Assembly (NCBI RefSeq): GCF_002210435.1
Contig: NZ_MZMV01000067.1
Location: forward strand, 1 to 35,810
Source: Micromonospora wenchangensis
GTDB taxonomy: Bacteria; Actinomycetota; Actinomycetes; Mycobacteriales; Micromonosporaceae
Length of the DNA stretch: 35,810 nt
Direction: 5' to 3'
Part shown: piece by piece, positions 22,462 through 30,345 of the stretch
Layout: the number at the start of each line of letters is the position of its first letter
How positions within the stretch are numbered: the first letter of the stretch is position 1
Notes under the pieces: generated by a model
Told to the model about the DNA's origin: nothing
Databases searched by the model: none
What the model saw: the letters and a program-made list of their open reading frames with translations, nothing else
Position numbers and translations under genes: made by a program

Positions 22462-23070
22462 CTACGGCGTCCCGTCCGGCCCCAGCCCGGCCACGAACGC
22501 CTGGCAGGCGGCGTAGTCGGGCAGGGCTCCCGCCGCCCGGGCCTGCGCGAACGTCGGTGCCGCCGCGTCCCGGGCGGACAGTTGCGGTACCTCGGCCGGC
22601 CACTCGATGCCCAGCTCCGGGTCGAGCGGGTGCACCGCGTGTTCCCCGGTCGGGTTGTAGGTGGTCGAGCAGAGGTAGCTCAGGGTCGCGTCGTCGGTCA
22701 ACGCGCAGAAGCCGTGCCCCAGCCCCTCGGCCAGGTAGACCGCCCGCCGGTCGGTGTCGTCCAGCCGGACGCCCTCCCAGCGGCCGAAGGTCGGCGAACC
22801 GGTCCGCAGGTCCACCACGACGTCGAGCACCGCGCCGCGTACGCAGGTGACGTACTTGGCCTGGCCGGGCGGGACGTCGGCGAAGTGGATGCCACGCACC
22901 ACACCCCGGCCGGAGACCGACAGGTTGGCCTGGGCCAGCCGCAGCGGGTGACCGACCGCCTCGGCGAGGTGGTCGAACCGGTACCACTCCATGAACAGGC
23001 CGCGCGGGTCACCGTGCTGCTGCGGGGTGACCTCCCAGGCGCCCTCGATGCTCAGCGGGCGAATCTTCAC
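22462..23070 (-). CDS. rmlC: dTDP-4-dehydrorhamnose 3,5-epimerase
   Basis: A 202-residue cupin epimerase, third enzyme of dTDP-L-rhamnose synthesis. Family marks are GVVRGIHFADVPPGQAKYVT (catalytic His in GIHF), GAVLDVVVDLRTGSPTFGRW, GLGHGFCALTDDATLSYLCS, TTYNPTGEHAV and LDPELGIEWP. The GTG start at 23070 overlaps the rmlA stop by four bases, so the pair is co-translated. The C-terminal DYAACQAFVAGLGPDGTP tail is slightly longer than in minimal RmlC proteins. Confidence 0.95.
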   Translation of the reverse strand: MKIRPLSIEGAWEVTPQQHGDPRGLFMEWYRFDHLAEAVGHPLRLAQANLSVSGRGVVRGIHFADVPPGQAKYVTCVRGAVLDVVVDLRTGSPTFGRWEGVRLDDTDRRAVYLAEGLGHGFCALTDDATLSYLCSTTYNPTGEHAVHPLDPELGIEWPAEVPQLSARDAAAPTFAQARAAGALPDYAACQAFVAGLGPDGTP

Positions 23071-23984
23071 CGCACCCCCTCCGTTGACGACTGTGCCGCG
23101 CGCAGCACCGCCTCGTCGTGCTTGTCGGCCAGCAGGCCCAGCAGGTAGTCACCGTAGCCGCTCTTGGTCAGCGGCTCGGCCAGCGCGCGGAGCCGGGCGT
23201 CGTCGATCAGGCCGGCCCGCCAGCAGACCTCCTCGACGCAGCCGATCTTCATGCCCTGCCGTTCCTCGATCACCCGGACGAACTCGCCGGCCTGCATCAT
23301 CGAGGTGAACGTGCCGGTGTCCAGCCAGGCGGTGCCCCGGTCCAGCACGGTGACCGACAGCTCGCCGGCCTCCCGGTACGCCTCGTTGACCGCGGTGATC
23401 TCCAGCTCGCCCCGGGCGCTGGGGGTGAGCTTGCCGGCGATCTCGACCACCCGGTTGTCGTAGAAGTACAGCCCCGGCACCGCGTAGCGGGACTTCGGCC
23501 GGGCCGGCTTCTCCTCGATCGACAGCACCCGGCCGTCGGCGTCGAAGTCGACCACGCCGTACGCCTGCGGGTTGGCCACCGGGTAGGCGAACACCCGACC
23601 GCCGACCAGGTCGCCGTTGTCGGCCAGCTGCCGGCCGAGGCCGACGCCGTGGAAGATGTTGTCGCCCAGCACCAGGGCCACCGAGTCGTCGCCGATGAAG
23701 TCCGCGCCGAGCACGAACGCCTGCGCGATGCCCTCCGGGCGGGCCTGGGCGACGTACTCCAGGCGCAGCCCCCACTGGCTGCCGTCGCCGAGCAGCCGCT
23801 GGAACTGGTCCTGGTCCTCCGGAGTGGTGATCACCAGGATCTCCCGCACCCCGGACATCACCAGCGTCGACAGCGGGTAGTAGACCATCGGCTTGTCGAA
23901 GATCGGCATCAGCTGCTTGGACACCGCCCGGGTGATCGGCCACAGCCGGGACCCGGTGCCACCAGCGAGAAGGATTCCACGCAC
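23067..23984 (-). CDS. rmlA: Glucose-1-phosphate thymidylyltransferase
   Basis: A 305-residue nucleotidyltransferase, first enzyme of the dTDP-L-rhamnose pathway, making dTDP-glucose. The start is RGILLAGGTGSRLWPITRAV, followed by SKQLMPIFDKPMVYYPLSTL, ARPEGIAQAFVLGADFIGDD, LVLGDNIFHGVGL, VDFDADGRVLSIEEKPARPK and GTAWLDTGTFTSMMQA. GTG 23984 is the start; a minus-strand TAGGCT box (23991-23996) ends six bases before it. Divergent from rmlB across 88 bases. Confidence 0.97.
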   Translation of the reverse strand: MRGILLAGGTGSRLWPITRAVSKQLMPIFDKPMVYYPLSTLVMSGVREILVITTPEDQDQFQRLLGDGSQWGLRLEYVAQARPEGIAQAFVLGADFIGDDSVALVLGDNIFHGVGLGRQLADNGDLVGGRVFAYPVANPQAYGVVDFDADGRVLSIEEKPARPKSRYAVPGLYFYDNRVVEIAGKLTPSARGELEITAVNEAYREAGELSVTVLDRGTAWLDTGTFTSMMQAGEFVRVIEERQGMKIGCVEEVCWRAGLIDDARLRALAEPLTKSGYGDYLLGLLADKHDEAVLRAAQSSTEGVR

Positions 23985-23990
23985 CGGGGG

Positions 23991-23996
23991 AGCCTA
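23991..23996 (-). promoter_or_regulatory. -10 box TAGGCT, probable leaderless rmlA start
   Basis: Minus-strand TAGGCT ends six bases before the rmlA GTG. The -35 region (TGTCCG, 17 bases upstream) is poor. Confidence 0.45.
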
Positions 23997-24057
23997 CCGG
24001 GACCGACGCGAACCGGACACCGGGGTCACGGTCCCCGGAGCAGCGGCCCGGTGCGCG

Positions 24058-24063
24058 TACACT
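24058..24063 (+). promoter_or_regulatory. -10 box TACACT for rmlB
   Basis: TACACT ends nine bases before the rmlB GTG, which leaves at most a few bases of leader and no ribosome site. It shares the 88-base divergent spacer with the rmlA promoter. Confidence 0.45.
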
Positions 24064-24072
24064 TCCGTCCCC

Positions 24073-25074
24073 GTGAGGATTCTCGTCACCGGCGGAGCCG
24101 GATTCATCGGGTCGGAGTACGTACGGATGCTGCTGGGCGTACCCGGCGGCGACGCGTCCGGGGTGCCCGCCGTCGAGCCTGCCACGGTGACCGTGCTGGA
24201 CAAGCTGACCTACTCCGGCAACCTGGACAACCTCGCCCCGGTGCGCGATGACCCCCGGCTGCGGTTCGTCCGGGGCGACATCTGCGACCCGGCGACCGTC
24301 GACGAGGTCGTCGCCGGCCAGGACGTGGTCGTGCACTTCGCCGCCGAGTCGCACGTCGACCGCTCGATCGCCGGCGCCGCGCCGTTCGTCACCACCAACG
24401 TGCTCGGCACCCAGACCCTGCTGGACGCGGCGCTGCGGCACGGCACCGGCCGGTTCGTGCACGTCTCCACCGACGAGGTGTACGGCTCGATCGACGAGGG
24501 GTCCTGGACGGAGACCTGGCCGCTGGCCCCGAACTCGCCGTACTCGGCCTCCAAGGCCGGCTCGGACCTGCTGGCGCTGGCCTACCACCGGACCCACGGG
24601 ATGGACGTGGTGGTGACCCGCTGCTCCAACAACTACGGGCCGTACCAGTATCCGGAGAAGGTCGTCCCGCTGTTCGTGACCAACCTGCTCGACGGCGGCA
24701 CCGTGCCGCTCTACGGCGACGGCGGCAACGTCCGGGACTGGCTGCACGTGCACGACCACTGCCGGGGCATCGCGATGGTGGCGCACGCCGGGCGCTCCGG
24801 CGAGGTCTACCACATCGGCGGCGGCACCGAGCTGAGCAACAAGGAGCTGACCGGGCGACTGCTGGAGGCGTGCGACGCCGGCTGGGACCGGGTCGTCCCG
24901 GTCGCCGACCGCAAGGGCCACGACCGCCGCTACTCGCTGGACATCAGCAAGATCAACACCGAGCTGGGGTACGCCCCGAGCATCGACCTCGACGAGGGCC
25001 TGACCCGGACCGTCGCCTGGTACCGGGACAACCGGGACTGGTGGGAGCCGCTGAAGAAGGCGTCGGGCGCATGA
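24073..25074 (+). CDS. rmlB: dTDP-glucose 4,6-dehydratase
   Basis: A 333-residue extended short-chain dehydrogenase, second enzyme of dTDP-L-rhamnose synthesis. It starts VRILVTGGAGFIGSEYVRML, with the NAD+ motif GGAGFIG; other marks are FAAESHVDRSIAGAAPFVTT, STDEVYGS, the YxxxK pair in SPYSASKAGSDLLA, CSNNYGPYQYPEKVVPLF and YGDGGNVRDWLHVHDHC. GTG 24073 aligns with the family start; the open frame further upstream overlaps the promoters. The stop overlaps rmlD (ATGA). Confidence 0.97.
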   Translation: MRILVTGGAGFIGSEYVRMLLGVPGGDASGVPAVEPATVTVLDKLTYSGNLDNLAPVRDDPRLRFVRGDICDPATVDEVVAGQDVVVHFAAESHVDRSIAGAAPFVTTNVLGTQTLLDAALRHGTGRFVHVSTDEVYGSIDEGSWTETWPLAPNSPYSASKAGSDLLALAYHRTHGMDVVVTRCSNNYGPYQYPEKVVPLFVTNLLDGGTVPLYGDGGNVRDWLHVHDHCRGIAMVAHAGRSGEVYHIGGGTELSNKELTGRLLEACDAGWDRVVPVADRKGHDRRYSLDISKINTELGYAPSIDLDEGLTRTVAWYRDNRDWWEPLKKASGA

Positions 25075-25958
25075 CCCGGGTGCTCGTCACCGGCGCGGGC
25101 GGCATGCTCGGCCGGGACCTGCTGGCGGTGCTGGCCACCCGGGACGACCTCACGGTGACCGCCGCCACCCGCGCCGACCTCGACGTCACCGACGCCGGGG
25201 CGGTCCGGGCCGCCGTCGCCGGACACGACGTGGTGCTCAACACCGCCGCGTGGACCGACGTCGACGGCGCGGAACGCGACGAGGCGGCGGCGACCGCGGT
25301 CAACGGCGACGCGGTGGCCCATCTGGCCCGCGCCTGCGCCGCGCACGGCGCGCGACTGGTGCACGTCTCCACCGACTACGTCTTCGCCGGCGACGCGGAC
25401 ACCCCGTACGCCGAGGACGCCCCCACCGACCCGATCAACGCCTACGGCCGCAGCAAGCTCGCCGGGGAGCGGGCCGTGGCCCGATTCCTCCCGGAAACCG
25501 GCTACCTGGTGCGGACCGCCTGGCTCTACGGGGCACACGGCCGCAACTTCGTCACCACCATGCTCGGCCTGGCCGCCACCCGGGAGCACCTCGACGTGGT
25601 CGACGACCAGCAGGGCCAGCCCACCTGGTCGTACGCGCTGGCCACCCGGCTGGTGGCGCTCGTCGACGCGGCCCTGGCCGGGCGCGCCCCCGCCGGGACC
25701 TACCACGGCACCTGCACCGGCCGGACCACCTGGTACGGGCTGGCCCGCGCCGCCTTCGCGCTGGCCGGGCTCGACCCCGACCGGGTCCGACCCACCACCA
25801 GCGACCGGTTTCCCCGTCCCGCCGCACGGCCCGCGTACAGTGTGCTAGGGCACGACCGGTGGGCCGAGGCCGGCCTGCCCCCGCTGCCGGACTGGCACGA
25901 CGTGCTGTCCGACGCCTTCGCCTCCCCGACTGCACCCGCCCCGTGGAAGGTCGCATGA
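25071..25958 (+). CDS. rmlD: dTDP-4-dehydrorhamnose reductase
   Basis: A 295-residue NADPH-dependent reductase, the last step to dTDP-L-rhamnose. Marks are RVLVTGAGGMLGRDLLAVLA, NTAAWTDVDGAE, VHVSTDYVFAGDADTPYAED, NAYGRSKLAGE (Tyr/Lys pair), YLVRTAWLYGAHGRNFVTTM and DDQQGQPTWSYALA. ATG 25071 overlaps the rmlB stop, and its own stop overlaps the DUF2304 start, so it lies in a tightly coupled operon. Confidence 0.96.
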   Translation: MTRVLVTGAGGMLGRDLLAVLATRDDLTVTAATRADLDVTDAGAVRAAVAGHDVVLNTAAWTDVDGAERDEAAATAVNGDAVAHLARACAAHGARLVHVSTDYVFAGDADTPYAEDAPTDPINAYGRSKLAGERAVARFLPETGYLVRTAWLYGAHGRNFVTTMLGLAATREHLDVVDDQQGQPTWSYALATRLVALVDAALAGRAPAGTYHGTCTGRTTWYGLARAAFALAGLDPDRVRPTTSDRFPRPAARPAYSVLGHDRWAEAGLPPLPDWHDVLSDAFASPTAPAPWKVA

Positions 25959-26362
25959 AGCTCACCCTCGTCACCGGTCTGACCGGCCTGATCCTGCTCG
26001 CCACGATCGTCGAGCTGCTGCGCCGTCGCCAGCTCCGCGAGAAGTACGGCATGCTCTGGCTCGGCGTGCTGGTCATCGTCATCCCGTTGTCGCTGTTCCC
26101 CCGCCTGCTGGACAACGTGGCCGGCTTCTTCGGCGTGGTCTCCGGCGTCAGCCTCGTGCTCTTCCTCGGCATCGTCTTCCTCCTGCTGGTCTGCGTGCAC
26201 CTGAGCTGGGAGGTCAGCGCGCTGGAGGAGGAGACCCGCACCCTGGCCGAGGACTTCGCCCTGCTCCGCGCCGAGATCGACGCCGAGCGCGCCGCCCGGC
26301 TCGCCGACGGCGCGCAGGTCACCGCAGCAACCCGAGACGAACTGGTGTCCCACGATGGTTAA
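25955..26362 (+). CDS. DUF2304 domain membrane protein
   Basis: A 135-residue protein of the DUF2304 type. Three hydrophobic segments (LTLVTGLTGLILLATIVELL, YGMLWLGVLVIVIPLSLFP, VSGVSLVLFLGIVFLLLVCV) are followed by a coiled-coil region (WEVSALEEETRTLAEDFALL, RAEIDAERAARLA). DUF2304 genes usually sit next to a GT2 glycosyltransferase in cell-wall glycan loci, as here: the GT2 gene starts eight bases before this stop. It may anchor or regulate that enzyme at the membrane; direct evidence is lacking. ATG 25955 overlaps the rmlD stop. Confidence 0.88.
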   Translation: MKLTLVTGLTGLILLATIVELLRRRQLREKYGMLWLGVLVIVIPLSLFPRLLDNVAGFFGVVSGVSLVLFLGIVFLLLVCVHLSWEVSALEEETRTLAEDFALLRAEIDAERAARLADGAQVTAATRDELVSHDG

Positions 26363-27056
26363 CGGCAAGCGCGTCCTGATCATCATCCCGGCGCTCAACG
26401 AGTCCGGGTCGATCGCCGACGTGGTCGGCGAGGTCCGGGGCGAACTGCCCGGCGTCGACGTGCTCGTGGTCGACGACGGCTCCACCGACCGGACCGCCGC
26501 GGTGGCCGCCGCCGCCGGCGCCCGGGTGGCGAAGCTGCCGTACAACCTCGGGGTGGGCGGCGCGATGCGGCTCGGCTACCGGTACGCCCGCGACAACGAC
26601 TACGACGTGGCGATCCAGATCGACGCCGACGGCCAGCACGACCCCCGGTACGTGCCCAAGCTGGTCGACCTGCTCGACGACAACGACCTGGTCATCGGTG
26701 CCCGGTTCGCCGGCGAGGGCGACTACTCCGTACGCGGGCCCCGGCGCTGGGCGATGGTCATGCTGTCCGGGGTGCTCTCCCGGGTCGCCAAGACCAAGCT
26801 GACCGACACCACCTCCGGCTTCCGGGCCGCCAACCGGCGGGTCATCGAGATGTTCGCCGGCTGGTACCCGGCCGAATACCTCGGCGACACCGTGGAGACC
26901 CTGGTGCACACCGCCCGGCGCGGCTACCGGATCCGTCAGGTGCCGGTCGCCATGCGCAAGCGGATGGCGGGCACCCCCAGCCACTCCCCCGCCAAGGCGA
27001 TGATCTACCTGGGCCGGGCCTTCGCGGTGCTCACGCTGGCGCTCATCCGCCGGTGA
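26355..27056 (+). CDS. GT2-family glycosyltransferase, polyprenyl-phosphate sugar synthase-like
   Basis: A 233-residue GT-A fold enzyme resembling dolichol/polyprenyl-phosphate mannose synthases. It begins MVNGKRVLIIIPALNESGSI, with VLVVDDGSTDRT for nucleotide binding, NLGVGGAMRLGYRYA, and the metal-binding IQIDADGQHDPRYV. FRAANRRVIEMFAGWYPAEY and the basic end PVAMRKRMAGTPSHS are typical. There is no long C-terminal membrane domain. It probably loads a sugar onto polyprenyl phosphate or a lipid-linked glycan; sugar identity unknown, rhamnose or another hexose possible. Overlaps DUF2304 by eight bases and the flippase by four. Confidence 0.9.
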   Translation: MVNGKRVLIIIPALNESGSIADVVGEVRGELPGVDVLVVDDGSTDRTAAVAAAAGARVAKLPYNLGVGGAMRLGYRYARDNDYDVAIQIDADGQHDPRYVPKLVDLLDDNDLVIGARFAGEGDYSVRGPRRWAMVMLSGVLSRVAKTKLTDTTSGFRAANRRVIEMFAGWYPAEYLGDTVETLVHTARRGYRIRQVPVAMRKRMAGTPSHSPAKAMIYLGRAFAVLTLALIRR

Positions 27057-28366
27057 TGCGGCGGCTGCTCCACCTCGTCCCGCCCGGCACCGTCGCCGTC
27101 GGAGGCGGGCTCGCCCTGCTCGGGCTCGCCTCCTACGTGCACCTCGCGGTGGCCGGACACGCCCTCGACCGTGCCGACTACTCCTCCCTGTCGGTGCTCT
27201 GGTCGATCGTGTTCACCCTCGGCATCGGCGTGTTCATCCCCGTCGAGCAGGAGGTCGCCCGGGTCGTCGCCGCCCGCCGCAGCCACGGCCTGCCGCCCGG
27301 TCCGGTGCTGGCCCGGGGCGCCGCCGTCGCCACCGCCGTCCTGGCGCTGCTGGTGCTGGCCACCCTCGCCGGGTACCGGACACTGGCCGACCGGTTCTTT
27401 GACGGCGACGGCACGATGGTCACCGTGCTGGTCGGCGCGCTGGTCGCGATGGCCGTCGCCTACACCACCCGGGGCGTGCTGTCCGGCCTGCAACTCTTCC
27501 CCTGGTACGGCACCCAGCTCGGGGTCGACGGCGGGCTGCGCATCGCGCTGGTCGCCGGGCTCGGCGTCAGCGGCGTCACCGACCCGGTCTGGTACGGCGC
27601 GGTGCTGGTCGTCGCCCCGCTGCTGTCGGTGCTGGTGACCCTCCCGCCGGTGCTGCGGGCCGTCGGCGGCGGCGTCCCCGTCGCCTGGGACACCCTGCTG
27701 CGCGGCCTCGGCCTGCTCACCGTCTCCAGCCTGCTATCCCAGGTCGTGGTCAACATCGGCGTGATCAACGCCCGGCTGATCGACCCGGCCGACGTGGCCA
27801 CCGCCGGCGCGCTGCTCTCCGCCCTGGTGCTGGTGCGTATCCCGCTGTTCGTCTTCGGCTCGATGCAGGCGTCGCTGCTGCCCGGCCTGGCCACCACCGC
27901 CACCACCGGCGACGTGGCAGGCTTCCACGGCCTGCTGCGCCGGGCGCTCGGCGTGGTCACCGCCCTCGGGGTCGCCGGGGCGATCGGCGCGGTGGCGCTC
28001 GGCCCGTGGCTGGTGCACCGGCTCTTCGACGCCCCCGGCGTGCTCGGCCACGGCGACTTCGCCTGGCTGGCCGTCGGCACCCTCGCCTACCTGTGGGCGA
28101 TGGTGCTCGGGCAGGCCCTGCTCGCCCTCGACCGGCACCGCGCCCAGGCGGTCTCCTGGACGATCGGGGTGGCCGCCCTGCTCGCCGTTACGGTCGTCCC
28201 GGCCCCGGTCGCGCTCCGCGTCGAGCTGGCCTACGCGGTCGGGTCGGTCGTGGTGGCCGCCACCATGGCCGTCCTGCTGCTGCGCCGGGGAACCCGCCCG
28301 GCCACCCCCACCCCCGGCCGGCCGCTCGACGACGTGGTGGCCACCGGCGTCTCCGGAGGTCTGTAG
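27053..28366 (+). CDS. Polysaccharide flippase-like membrane protein (Wzx/MATE fold)
   Basis: A 437-residue polytopic protein with about 12 to 14 hydrophobic helices. The pattern of paired helices, early LASYVHLAVAGHALDRADYS, GIGVFIPVEQEVARVVAARR and the central RIPLFVFGSMQASLLPGLAT are those of the polysaccharide transporter (Wzx-like) branch of the MOP superfamily. In this operon it would move a lipid-linked, rhamnose-containing glycan across the membrane. Start GTG 27053 overlaps the GT2 stop; ATG 27056 is next to it and equally possible. It is followed directly by a second GT2 gene. Confidence 0.82.
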   Translation: MMRRLLHLVPPGTVAVGGGLALLGLASYVHLAVAGHALDRADYSSLSVLWSIVFTLGIGVFIPVEQEVARVVAARRSHGLPPGPVLARGAAVATAVLALLVLATLAGYRTLADRFFDGDGTMVTVLVGALVAMAVAYTTRGVLSGLQLFPWYGTQLGVDGGLRIALVAGLGVSGVTDPVWYGAVLVVAPLLSVLVTLPPVLRAVGGGVPVAWDTLLRGLGLLTVSSLLSQVVVNIGVINARLIDPADVATAGALLSALVLVRIPLFVFGSMQASLLPGLATTATTGDVAGFHGLLRRALGVVTALGVAGAIGAVALGPWLVHRLFDAPGVLGHGDFAWLAVGTLAYLWAMVLGQALLALDRHRAQAVSWTIGVAALLAVTVVPAPVALRVELAYAVGSVVVAATMAVLLLRRGTRPATPTPGRPLDDVVATGVSGGL

Positions 28367-29395
28367 ATGTCCCGCCCCCAGGTGTCCGCGGTGATGCTCG
28401 CCTACGGTGCCGAGCCCTACCTGGTCGACGCCGCCCGCGCCGTGCTGGCCAGCACCGGCGTCGAGATCGAGCTGATCGTGGTGGACAACGGTTGCACCGG
28501 TGACGGCATCGACGTGGTCAAGGGCTTCGCCGGGGTACGGGTGGTCCGGCCGGAGGAGAACACCGGCTACTCCGGCGGCTGCCGCGTCGGTGCCGCCGAG
28601 GCCACCGGCGAGTGGCTGGCCTTCGTCAACTCCGACGCCGTCGTCGCCCCCGACGCGCTGGCCAAGACGGTGGCGGTGGCCGGCGAGCCCGGTGTGGGCG
28701 CGGTGATGGCCTCGATCCGGCTCGCCGAGAACCCCGACCTGATCAACACGTCCGGCAACCCGCTGCACTACATCGGGCTGTCCTGGGCCGGCGGCAACGG
28801 CCAGCCGGCCAGCGCGCACGCCCGGCGGACCACCGTCCCGTCGATCAGCGGCTGCTGCTTCGTGATCAACCGGGCGCTCTGGCGGGAGCTGGACGGTTTC
28901 GCCGCCGAGTACTTCGCCTACCACGAGGACACCGAGATCAGCCTGCGGCTGTGGCAACGCGGGCTGCGCCAGGAGTACGTCCCGGACGCGGTGGTGGTGC
29001 ACCACTACGAGTTCTCCCGCAACAAGCTCAAGCACTACCTGCTGGAACGCAACCGCCTGATCTCGCTGCTCACCGCGTACGAGACGCGGACGCTGGTAGT
29101 GCTGGCCCCGATGCTGCTGCTCACCGAGGCGGCGATGCTGGTGGCCGCGCTACTCGGCGGCTGGGCCCGGGAGAAGGCGCGCGGCTGGCGTTGGCTGTGG
29201 ACCAACCGGGCCTGGGTACGGGCCCGACGTCGGCAGCTCCAGCAGGAGCGGATGGTCCCCGACGGGATCATCGCCGAGCTGATGACCGCCAAGGTCGACC
29301 CGTCGAACGTCGAGTCGCCGCCCGGCATGGGCGTCTTCAACGTCATCGCCGCCGGCTACTGGGCGCTGGCGAAGCCGCTGCTGCGCACCCGCTGA
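28367..29395 (+). CDS. GT2-family glycosyltransferase, rhamnosyltransferase-like
   Basis: A 342-residue GT2 enzyme. The N-terminal half has VSAVMLAYGAEPYLVDAARA, ELIVVDNGCTGDG, ENTGYSGGCRVGAAEATGEW and the metal motif FVNSDAVV; ISGCCFVINRALWRELDGFA and YFAYHEDTEISLRLWQRGL form the acceptor and catalytic blocks. A hydrophobic segment near residues 242-265 (LVVLAPMLLLTEAAMLVAAL) ties it to the membrane. It resembles WbbL-type rhamnosyltransferases, which fits the rml genes in the same operon, but the linkage is not predictable. ATG 28367 directly follows the flippase stop. A 21-bp hairpin ends the operon. Confidence 0.88.
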   Translation: MSRPQVSAVMLAYGAEPYLVDAARAVLASTGVEIELIVVDNGCTGDGIDVVKGFAGVRVVRPEENTGYSGGCRVGAAEATGEWLAFVNSDAVVAPDALAKTVAVAGEPGVGAVMASIRLAENPDLINTSGNPLHYIGLSWAGGNGQPASAHARRTTVPSISGCCFVINRALWRELDGFAAEYFAYHEDTEISLRLWQRGLRQEYVPDAVVVHHYEFSRNKLKHYLLERNRLISLLTAYETRTLVVLAPMLLLTEAAMLVAALLGGWAREKARGWRWLWTNRAWVRARRRQLQQERMVPDGIIAELMTAKVDPSNVESPPGMGVFNVIAAGYWALAKPLLRTR

Positions 29396-29402
29396 TCGTC
29401 GA

Positions 29403-29447
29403 CACGCATGCGGGGCCGGGGTGCGTCACCCCGGCCCCGCATGCGTG
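29403..29447. terminator. 21-bp perfect hairpin between glycan operon and prcA
   Basis: The 21 bases at 29403-29423 are the exact reverse complement of 29427-29447, with a three-base loop. The hairpin lies seven bases after the GT2 stop and four bases before the prcA stop on the other strand, so it terminates both the glycan operon and the proteasome operon. Confidence 0.9.
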
Positions 29448-29451
29448 ATCG

Positions 29452-30285
29452 TCAGGCTTCGGGCTTCTCCTGGGGCTGCCCCTCCAGGTCGGCCGAGCCG
29501 GCCGAGGTGGTGGGCTTGTGCGCCTCCTCGGTCGGCACCGTCGGGGTCGCGGCCCGGCCGTCGGCCGGCGCGGCGTCACCGGCCGCGTCGCCCTCCAGCA
29601 ACGCGGTCAGCGCCGCGCCGGTGATCCGTCGGAAGGTACGCCCCACCCGGTTGCGGTCCAGGACCGCCACCTCCAACTGGTTGGGGGCGATCGTACGGGC
29701 CGCACCACCCTCGCCGCCGACGCTGCTCAGCGCCTTCGAGGCCACCCTGACCGCCTCGCTGAGCGACATGTCGGGGCGGTGCTCGGACTTGAGCACACCG
29801 GTGATCGCCTCGGCCTGACCGCCCATCGCCATCCGGCCCGGCTCGTCGTTGACCGAGCCGTCGTAGGTGAGCCGGTACAGCTCGTCCTCGTCGGCCGTGG
29901 CACCGACCTGCGCCACGCAGATCTCCACCTCGAACGGCTTGGACTGCTCGGTGAAGATCGCGCCGAGGGTCTGCGCGAACGCGTTGGCCAACGCCCGGCC
30001 GGTCACGTCCCGCCGGTCGTAGCTCAGGCCGTTGAGGTCGGCCATCCGCACCCCGGCGCGGCGCAGGTTCTCGAACTCGTTGTACCGGCCGACGGCGGCG
30101 AAGCCGATCCGGTCGTAGATCTCACTGACCTTGTGCAGGGCGCTGGAGAGGTTCTCCGCGACGAAGAGCACCCCGCCGGTGTAACTCAGGACCACCGCGC
30201 TGCGCCCCCGGGCGATGCCCTTGCGGGCCAGCTCGGAGCGGTCGCGCATGATCTGCTCGGGCGAGGCGTAGAACTGCATGGCCAC
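29452..30285 (-). CDS. prcA: 20S proteasome alpha subunit
   Basis: A 277-residue alpha subunit of the bacterial 20S core, forming the outer gated rings. It begins AMQFYASPEQIMRDRSELAR, then KGIARGRSAVVLSYTGGVLF, VAENLSSALHKVSEIYDRIG, FAAVGRYNEFENLRRAGVRM, YDRRDVTGRALANAFAQTLG and PFEVEICVAQVG. The C-terminal tail, about 45 residues (EGDAAGDAAPADGRAATPTV onwards), is acidic and Pro-rich and longer than in M. tuberculosis; the end is LEGQPQEKPEA. GTG 30285 is used, with AAGGAG about 12 bases upstream; ATG 30279 is an alternative two codons in. It follows prcB by 60 bases. Confidence 0.97.
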   Translation of the reverse strand: MAMQFYASPEQIMRDRSELARKGIARGRSAVVLSYTGGVLFVAENLSSALHKVSEIYDRIGFAAVGRYNEFENLRRAGVRMADLNGLSYDRRDVTGRALANAFAQTLGAIFTEQSKPFEVEICVAQVGATADEDELYRLTYDGSVNDEPGRMAMGGQAEAITGVLKSEHRPDMSLSEAVRVASKALSSVGGEGGAARTIAPNQLEVAVLDRNRVGRTFRRITGAALTALLEGDAAGDAAPADGRAATPTVPTEEAHKPTTSAGSADLEGQPQEKPEA

Positions 30286-30345
30286 GGCGGCGGTTCTCCT
30301 TCTGGCGCTGTGCTGACGACTGGGCTGGTGGGGGTAAGGACGGCG

